Positions 57,355-64,000 of a stretch of DNA of 64,000 nucleotides are shown piece by piece. Position 1 is the first letter of the stretch. Each line of letters starts with the position of its first letter. The notes beneath the pieces were generated by a model. The model was not told the DNA's origin, made no database searches, and saw nothing but the letters and a program-made list of their open reading frames with translations. The position numbers and the translations under genes are program-made. The stretch is from Periconia sp. R9002 (lineage: Eukaryota; Ascomycota; Dothideomycetes; Pleosporales; Periconiaceae): the NCBI GenBank assembly GCA_023627715.1, contig JAMAHW010000111.1:46629-110628 (forward strand), written 5' to 3'.

Positions 57355-57513
57355 TGTTGATCTATGAATCACCAGTAGTCTTTGTTGAAATGTTAAAATG
57401 TTATGAGAAGCAAGCGATGAGTTTATCAAGGTCCGACTGAAGCCGGGGTAGCTATATCATTTTTAGTGATCCAGTTACTTATAGTTACCTAGTCAAGTGT
57501 GTCACTTCCAACA
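57355..57513 (-). repeat. Possible LTR of the copia relic
   Basis: On the minus strand a polypurine run (AAGGGGGG, about 57514-57521) is followed at 57513 by TGTTGG. This is the order of a polypurine tract and LTR start downstream of a copia RNase H. A TGTTG at 57355 (or 57383) could mark the other end as CAACA. The boundaries are tentative. Confidence 0.35.
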
Positions 57514-57561
57514 CCCCCCTTGGCGCCTCGATAAAACTCTCGTCAATGAAGTTCGCCAATT

Positions 57562-57990
57562 TTATAGCTCTAATGCATTTTGAACTTTCACAAAGGCGGC
57601 CTTCAATAGTGCCTTTGTTAGTCTATCCGCTATCCAACGCTCCGTCGGAGTGAATTGTACATCTACCTCTCTGTTTTCTTGCACCTCTGTCACAATCTGT
57701 TGTTGAATGTCGATATGCTTCGTTCGTGCATGAAATTGTGGGTTTCGTGCTAGCTGAATTTCCCTCTTGTCTTCGAAGATGACTGTGGTTGCCGGCTGCT
57801 TCTCCAGACTCAAAAGTTCTGCGATCAGTCGTCAAAGCCAGATTGCCTCCGTGAGGCCCGAGTATTTCTCGCATATTCAGCTCCGCATGACGACAGACCC
57901 GCTGTAGGTCGTCTCTTCGAAGAGCACCTAATCCCTCCAGCTCCCGATGCTGCCATACATGGAGATCATGGTTGAACCACATCAATTACC
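57562..57990 (-). mobile_element. Ty1/copia retrotransposon relic (RNase H end)
   Basis: The minus strand reads REAIWL-stop-RLIAELLSLEKQ, then FEDKREIQLARNPQFHARTK, HIDIQQQIVTEV and PTERWIADRLTKAL. That is the end of a Ty1/copia RNase H with its RTKHIDI and ADxLTK signatures. A TGA where CGA is expected (IWL-R-RLI) interrupts it, consistent with C to T change. Nothing of integrase or most of the reverse transcriptase is present. It is followed by a polypurine tract and a possible LTR. Confidence 0.75.
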
Positions 57991-58264
57991 ACCCTAAACT
58001 ATACCATATCATTGTCGCTTAATGGCGGTGTTGAGCTGCGTTAAGCAAATGCAGAAGGTACATCCCTTATTTCAGCAGTCTCCCAACATCAATAAGGATA
58101 AGTTGCGTATTGGCCGCTAAGAAAATGAGATGAATGAAGAGTGTAATTGCCTATTTAGCTCTACGCTAAGGATCTACCTCTTTCCGAACCCGTTCTACAA
58201 GTGACCAACACACTATTTCAACTTGCTCTGTTGAGTGACAGCTAAAATCCCGTCTATGTACTAT

Positions 58265-59453
58265 TCAAGAAGAACCAGCGGCGGCAGCAGAGGTTGCTGA
58301 CGGAAATGGACTTCCCCCAGGAGGAGCACCAGGATTCGACCCTGGAAGGCTGACACCACCACCTTCCTGCCAGTGTGCAGCCGGCTGGTAGTTCCCGCTA
58401 TAGTTAGCTTTCAAGTCGATTCCCACGGTGATGTACCCCAGCACACCATCCTTGATGCTGTCGCTGAGGCGCACATATTTGAACAATGGATCATCAATAG
58501 CAGTAGCCACCTCCTGGGCGATGAAATCGTCAGCAAGCTTCGTCAGCGATTGTGTGTTTTCGTTGTAGGGTGCTGTGGTTTCCACCTCGTCGAGCAAGGA
58601 CTGTTCAAAGAAAAACTGGCCAACGTGGTTCGTAACACCGGGTACGTATGTGTGATTCGGTAGCATCGTCGAGTTGATTGTGCTAAGAACGTGGACGTGG
58701 TGTGTACGCCCGACGTAGTGGCCGGGTACAATAGTGTCATACTCGACCACACCTTCATCGCCAGTCACTTGGAAACCACGCAGCCAGGTTGTGTTGAGGC
58801 CGGCTTGACCCGCGGCACTAACGCCCGAATAGACGCCCAGTGCATTACAATGCCAGATATCCACATACAGGTCTTTCACTGGCTTCATGGTGTTGACATC
58901 AAGGAACTGGATATCCAGGTGCATAGGAACGCCGGCAATATTCTCGGTAATATCCTGTCGCAATAACTCTCCGGATGCGAAATACGGACCGATAATTGCC
59001 TCCTGTACGAGACCAGCCGTTGCATTTTGACCAAAGATGACTTCGAGGGGAGTACCGGGCGTGTATCCCAGTTCAGTATGGTCGTGGCTGATATTCGCGT
59101 AGTTCTCGAGATCTTCTGAGGTTCTCTTTCCGAGAGAAGGCTCTGCATGGATTAATACAATACGGACTGGTGCGACCAAAGGGTTTGGACTGACTGCTGA
59201 TAATGCCTCGCTTTTCGCGAAGTGCATTCCACGTCGCGAATCGACGAGCAATAGCGCGTTCTTTCAATGCCGCCACATGAGGGAATTCATGGATTCTCGA
59301 GAATGCCCTGGCGACATGAGCATGAGACGAAGAGTATTTTTCGATTTCCCTTTTGACGTGGGCAGCCGAGTGCTTCTCTCCAGGGTGCGCGTTTGCGCCA
59401 TTAAAGACAGAGGCGACTGCAAATGCAGCGGCAAGGACTTTGAAATAGACCAT
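58265..59453 (-). CDS. Extracellular intradiol ring-cleavage dioxygenase
   Basis: Two exons (59453-59195, 59142-58265) give 378 aa. Signal peptide MVYFKVLAAAFAVASVFNGANA and an HVKRE dibasic propeptide site. The non-haem Fe(III) ligands are visible: the Tyr of IIGPYFASGE, and the Tyr plus two His of PGHYVGRTHHVHVL. LYVDIWHCNALGVYSGV is the usual core strand. The C-terminal tail is Gly/Pro/Ser/Ala-rich (GGSPFPSATSAAAAGSS), low complexity and probably unstructured. Secreted fungal members of this family cleave catechol-type aromatics outside the cell. The substrate is unknown. The start and intron were chosen because phase 1 joins KRGIISK to PSLGKRTSEDL. Confidence 0.9.
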
Positions 59454-61729
59454 TGTGGATAAACTTTGGTTGAAAGGAAAATGCAGTGAAGTTTTGTGCG
59501 GTCCATCACTTGCCTGGGCTACTGCGTTTTATCTCACTACGTTCATGCATCGTGAATGCATGCAGCCGTACCCCTATCCATTCACCTTGTTTACTTGGCA
59601 TTGCTTGGCATGTCTTTCGCTGCAGTAAGTCACATCGAAATTTAGTGTGGCCACGCGTTCATGCTATCTCTAAGATGCCGCTATTCTATGTGCGGTAGGT
59701 ACCGACGCGAAGTTTCTGTAATATGTGGGGCGAAAACACCTAATTCAACCCTAACCTAAACCCCAAAACAAGCTATTCTATGTGCGATAGGTACTGAAAC
59801 GTAAAGTTTCTATAGTATGTGGGGCGAAAGTACCTACTTGCAACCCCACAGTGGAATCGACATTGAATAAGCACATTAAACGCAGTTTAAGACGTGCTAT
59901 TTGTGCTTGATTACGACGACAAGCTTGGCAGCCCGGGTGCTAACTAGGGTTGTGCATTTGACCGCACATGCATGTATATTGTTGGCAATTAACAACCGAT
60001 AAGAGAGCACTTGGCAGTTTTAAACAAAGTGCTGGTGCTAATGAAACGCGTAACGGCGCAAATCAATTGCCTTTTGGAAGAACTCCCACCTTCCAAAGAC
60101 GTATGCCAAGTCTTCAACATGAGTTACCGTATTTGCAGAGCAAGTTCTCATATGTGGAGCCAAATACAACGGATTTCCATTGTACGTCAGAAATGAAGTT
60201 ACAAGCAGGAGGCGACTGCGTTCTCCTGTATCTCTTCGAAATAAGAATCTTAAGATAGCTTCATTCAGCGGAATCGAAGACCTTACTATAGAAAGAAGGA
60301 TTTGAACCCTTCTTCCTCACAGCAAACACCATCTGAAGAGGGCTTCACAGTCGAAGCTGTCAGGGTATAAAACTTGGTCCCAATAATCTGCTCGCCCTGA
60401 TGCCTGTATGCTCTTATAACCCTCTTCAAGCGTGTGTACTATAACACCACACCTAAAGCACTTCTGAGAAACATTAAAATCCTCTTTCTATCAGGAAACG
60501 GTCGCCTTTAGTTCAGTTAGGATCTAGCAAAACCTGTAACGCTCGATCTCGATCCTGACTCCGATCGGCGTACGTGCTTTTGGCTATTATGTCGCGCCTT
60601 GGTCTTGATCTGTGTTGGATTGATTCGAGGACACTTTGAAGCATATGACGAAGCAGCTTCCCACTGTCATCATGCACAGTAGACAAGCGGGTGACGTATG
60701 GTACACAGTGGCTTTCTGGAGTCCAATTTTTCTTGCAATACTTCAGTTTCAAGCTGTAAACTGAGTAATTTTCAATATACGCTCCTCTATTATTGCACAT
60801 GAGCCTATCTCCGCTGACAAAATGGAAACATGCAAGGAATATTAGATTTCTACAATACACCCATTACAAACCGACTATTGCATAAATCATTTAAAGTTCC
60901 AAAATGCCTTGATCCTTGCCATACAAGGCAATAGCTGGACATGCGGTGCACCTTGCTACATCAGATAAACGTAAATATGTTTTGGCAATAGAGATGGAAA
61001 ACCAAAGTGCAGCACACAAATACAAATCCACTTTCAGACTCGCCTGGTCGGCAACGTGCGCATCAGAAGTGGACATCACCATGAAGGAATAAAGAGGCTG
61101 ATCGCAGACTTCAACTGCACCTTTTCGATGTGACCCAGACAATTTTTAAATTGTTTGATTCGAAAGTATCAGTATTTTGTAGGCTTGTTTTTGGAATGCA
61201 TTAATGTTCCATTAGAGTGGCCCCGGTGACCAGCACTGCTCAATGGTTCATTTCCAAATGCGTATGTATCGATAGTACGCACGCAGGTGGAGTCAAGATT
61301 TTTCCCACGTTTATAATCCGTCAATGATATGATATCACGTACTTGGTTACACAGAGCATATATCATAGTATATAAGGCTGTTTGGGGCGCGAATAAGGTT
61401 TGGCCGACGAAAAGGCCGCCCGGCCCCCACCCCGCAACGGAAGGTCGGGCTCACGTCAACCCCGATGCTCGTTCACCTCTACAGCTGCTGACTACATACA
61501 TGCGACGATCCATGTAATTGGCTACACATGATTCCAAATCAGTAATCGGACATACTCGACATTGATTCAACGGCGGACCAACGACGGAGCCAATTTGTCA
61601 TACACAATTGATATAATACATTAAGTCTTGATCAAGCCATGAAAGACATACACAGCAGTTTAAGCATTTCTTTATACCTGGCACGAACAAAAACTAAAAC
61701 CGTTATATAATAGTTCTCATATACTAGAG
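59454..61729. other. Intergenic region with a 92-bp tandem repeat
   Basis: 2.3 kb without a convincing gene. A two-copy tandem repeat at 59680-59847 is described separately. Short frames near 60.0-61.1 kb show no recognisable domain. No tRNA was supported. Confidence 0.4.
59680..59847. repeat. Two-copy tandem repeat, 92-bp period, with a CCCTAA-like spacer
   Basis: GCTATTCTATGTGCG starts at 59680 and again at 59772. Further shared words are TAGGTAC, AAGTTTCT and TATGTGGGGCGAAA. Between the copies lies CAACCCTAACCTAAACCCC, resembling degenerate telomeric CCCTAA units. Confidence 0.65.
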
Positions 61730-63930
61730 GGCCACCCTATACTATATAAAAATTGTTAGGTAGCTATACTACTTTCCTAATTAGGCGATTATACCTTTTA
61801 CATTATTATATATATTTTTTATAGTAAATTTCGCCCTAAGTAACTTAATTAGATATCTATATAGTATTATAAAGTAATTATTTAGTAGTTTAAGTACTAG
61901 AAACTATAGATTTAGCGTATTAGTAATACGTTAATTAGGAATACTTTTACTTATAATTTATAATTACCTAATAATAAAATTATCTATACTACTTAAATAC
62001 GTATTATATTAATTACGCGCCTTTTTACTAGTATTTTTTATACTTTTAGATACCTATTATATACGTCCTAGGCTATTAGGTTATTAGTAAGAGTTACTAT
62101 TAGTTTTTACTACCTAAATTACCTTTTATATTAATTATAGGGTATTTTTATTAGTAATTAGATATTAGGTATATTAATTTTAGTTAATTTAAGAGGCTAA
62201 ATTACTAATTATACTTATAGAGATACCTAGGGCTAGCTAGCTACGTTAGAGAGCTAGGGTAGAAACGCTATATAAGCTATCTATATTATTACTATTAAGT
62301 ATATAGGTTTCTTCTAGCGTAGAGTATTCTATATATTTTTACTACCTTTTATAAAGAGCTATAGAAGCTAATATACTATTATTAGCTTCTCTAGAAACTC
62401 TAGTATTAAATAAGGCGTCTTTAGCTTCCTTAGCTTTTTAGGGCCCTCCTCTATTAGCTTAAGTATTAGAAGAGCTTACTCTTATAACTAATAATAATAA
62501 ATTAATTAGTAGTAATACTAAAGATAATAAACTTATTAAGCTATCTTTAGAAAGCTCTTAGCCTATCTAATAGTAGAGTAAGAGTAAAAGTAAAAGTAGA
62601 GCTCTTTATAATAGTATATATTTAATAGTAGATAAGCTACCTAAGGGCCTTCTAATTATATATAGTTAGAAGGCCTTTCTAGAGGGTTCTTAAAAACTAC
62701 TAAAAAGTATAAATTATATAGATTTATTAAAGATAGGCTAGTAGAGGGATCGTTATGTTGCAAACTAATATTAGACTAGTACCTTAGGAGGTTTATTCAA
62801 AGAGTATAAATAAACTAGATATAGACAGTAATAGTTGCAGAGTAAACTAAAGGTAGATTATTATCTAGAACTTAAGGTTAATCACAATGTTCTAGGAGGA
62901 GCATTACGCTTATCTATATACTATAATTATCCTATAGATCCTATATGTCCTATAGATACTAAGACACATATTCCTCTAAGATCTCTAGGATCTCTGGGAC
63001 GTTACGTGCTAGTTACGTAACTACTAGACTAGTAGCTTAGCTAGTAATAATAAGGGGCTTATAGTGCGTTAATGCTCTATTATTCTTAAACACTATAACT
63101 CCCACTTTTAGGTTTATAACACTATCCTCCCCTTCTTACGCTTATATCCTTATAAGTAGTACTAATACCTTCCTATAGTACTATTTACCGTCATCTCCGC
63201 GGTAATCGCATTAATTCTAAGAGCGTTTTCGTTATAGTTACCTATACCTATTATTATAAGTAAAAGCTAAGGTGCAAGATATCGTTATTATTAAAAAAGT
63301 ATAGTTAATATTACGTAGCTAGTGTTAACTGTGTTCCCTACGAAATTCTATTACTAGATTTCTTAAAAATTAATTACGAGCTTACTAAGCTTAAGTCTAA
63401 AGAGCAAACTACTAAGGCGTTGCTAAAAGCTAATTTAGCAGCCTTAAATGCGGTTAATTCTTATATCCGTGTTCGTCACGTAAAGCTCTTACGGCTTTAA
63501 AAATAAAAGAAACTTCTAAAGGAGCGTAAGCAGAAGTTATTTAATAGTAGTATAGAGAATATAAAAGAACTAGAAAAGCTAGAAGCGTTAGAAGTAATAA
63601 ACTAGGATTTAGTAGCGGCGAATCTAGAGGCTCCTACTAAAGTAGAGGTAGTAGATTAGTCCGTCTTTTAGCCTAAGAACATAGTATCTCCTACTAGAGG
63701 AGAGTTGAGTTCTCGCTCTTAATTTATAAGTTTCCTAAGTTCTTCTTCGCTTTTTCTTTTTATTTAATATAGCTCTCTTATGTCCCTAATTCCTATATAG
63801 CTAGGGATATTATAGCGTAGTTCCTTCCTAGCCTTCTTAAGTATCGTTTTACAGTTTATCAGGTTACTCTTAAGTTCCTATATATTGTCTTCCTTAGGGT
63901 ATCCTTTCCACTTAACTAACTATTTGTTAC
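61730..63930. repeat. TA-rich, RIP-like degraded repeat block
   Basis: About 2.2 kb of extreme TA-rich sequence with dense TAG, TAA, CTA and TTA and no open frame beyond about 60 codons. Composition changes sharply from the region on its left and again in the last 50-70 bp of the window. This is the signature of repeat-induced point mutation of transposon DNA in Pezizomycotina. The parent element cannot be read. Confidence 0.7.
62646..62675. repeat. 10-bp perfect inverted repeat, 10-bp loop
   Basis: GGCCTTCTAA (62646-62655) and TTAGAAGGCC (62666-62675) are exact reverse complements within the TA-rich block. They may be a surviving terminal or internal hairpin of the degraded element. Confidence 0.5.
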
Positions 63931-64000
63931 GAACAAGGAAGTAATTACAAGCCAACGATAATTACGCGCCGACGCAACCTGAGGGGAACCACGATTGACC

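Noticed and set aside
60285..60330. tRNA T-arm-like sequence (GGTTCAAATCC-like on the minus strand)
   Set aside because: The stem has a mismatch, and no matching acceptor, D-arm or anticodon arm could be placed around it.
1..64000. CRISPR array, rRNA or bacterial-type operon
   Set aside because: No regularly spaced unique-spacer array, no rRNA sequence, and gene structure is clearly eukaryotic with introns.
1..64000. Complete secondary-metabolite cluster
   Set aside because: Tailoring-type enzymes (P450, GMC, methyltransferase and BBE relics) and regulators are present, but no backbone synthase is visible in the window.

Overview
This is a 64 kb window from the nuclear genome of a filamentous ascomycete (Pezizomycotina). 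The evidence is short GT-AG introns of roughly 50-75 bp, Zn2Cys6 regulators, a HET-domain gene, a Clr5-ankyrin gene, secreted proteins with dibasic (Kex2-type) sites, a laccase with the ascomycete DSG-x C-terminus, and TA-rich blocks and nonsense codons of the kind left by repeat-induced point mutation (RIP). I cannot fix the class or genus. The gene mix (regulators, oxidoreductases, secreted proteins, broken genes, transposon relics) is that of an accessory or subtelomeric-type region. No PKS, NRPS or terpene synthase is visible.

Left part (0-15 kb): an intact C2HC/Zn2Cys6 regulator diverges from a GRE2/DFR-like NADPH reductase. Beyond them lie a truncated alpha/beta hydrolase and the C-terminal half of a second regulator with stop codons; the two relics meet head to head. 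An intact five-exon 3-ketosphinganine reductase follows, then a gene that is an internal tandem duplication of a two-exon unit, a secreted HExxH (M35-like) metalloprotease, and a 7-TM DUF7703-type protein.

Middle (16-35 kb): a Zn2Cys6 regulator diverges from a cytochrome P450, and the shared promoter carries four ATTGG (CCAAT) boxes exactly 34 bp apart. Next come a HET-domain protein, a PsiD-like member of the phosphatidylserine-decarboxylase family, a secreted 538-aa protein, an F-box-like protein, a small secreted Cys-containing protein and a secreted 516-aa protein with CPxGQ repeats and a charged helix.

Right part (35-64 kb): an AT-rich gap, a berberine-bridge (BBE) oxidase lacking its FAD-binding half, a methyltransferase with one in-frame TAG, an intact GMC oxidoreductase, an ORFan, and a large Clr5-ankyrin gene with two compensating 1-nt frame changes. 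The region upstream of the ankyrin gene holds a repeated TTGATGG-N12-CCAAT module. Further right are an uncharacterised 190-aa protein, a three-exon laccase, a small secreted protein, a Ty1/copia relic with its polypurine tract, an extracellular intradiol dioxygenase and, from about 61.7 kb to near the end, a 2.2 kb TA-rich block without coding capacity.

Exon joins were derived by hand: donor and acceptor were chosen so that frame, phase and family motifs agree. They are strong predictions but are not transcript-supported.
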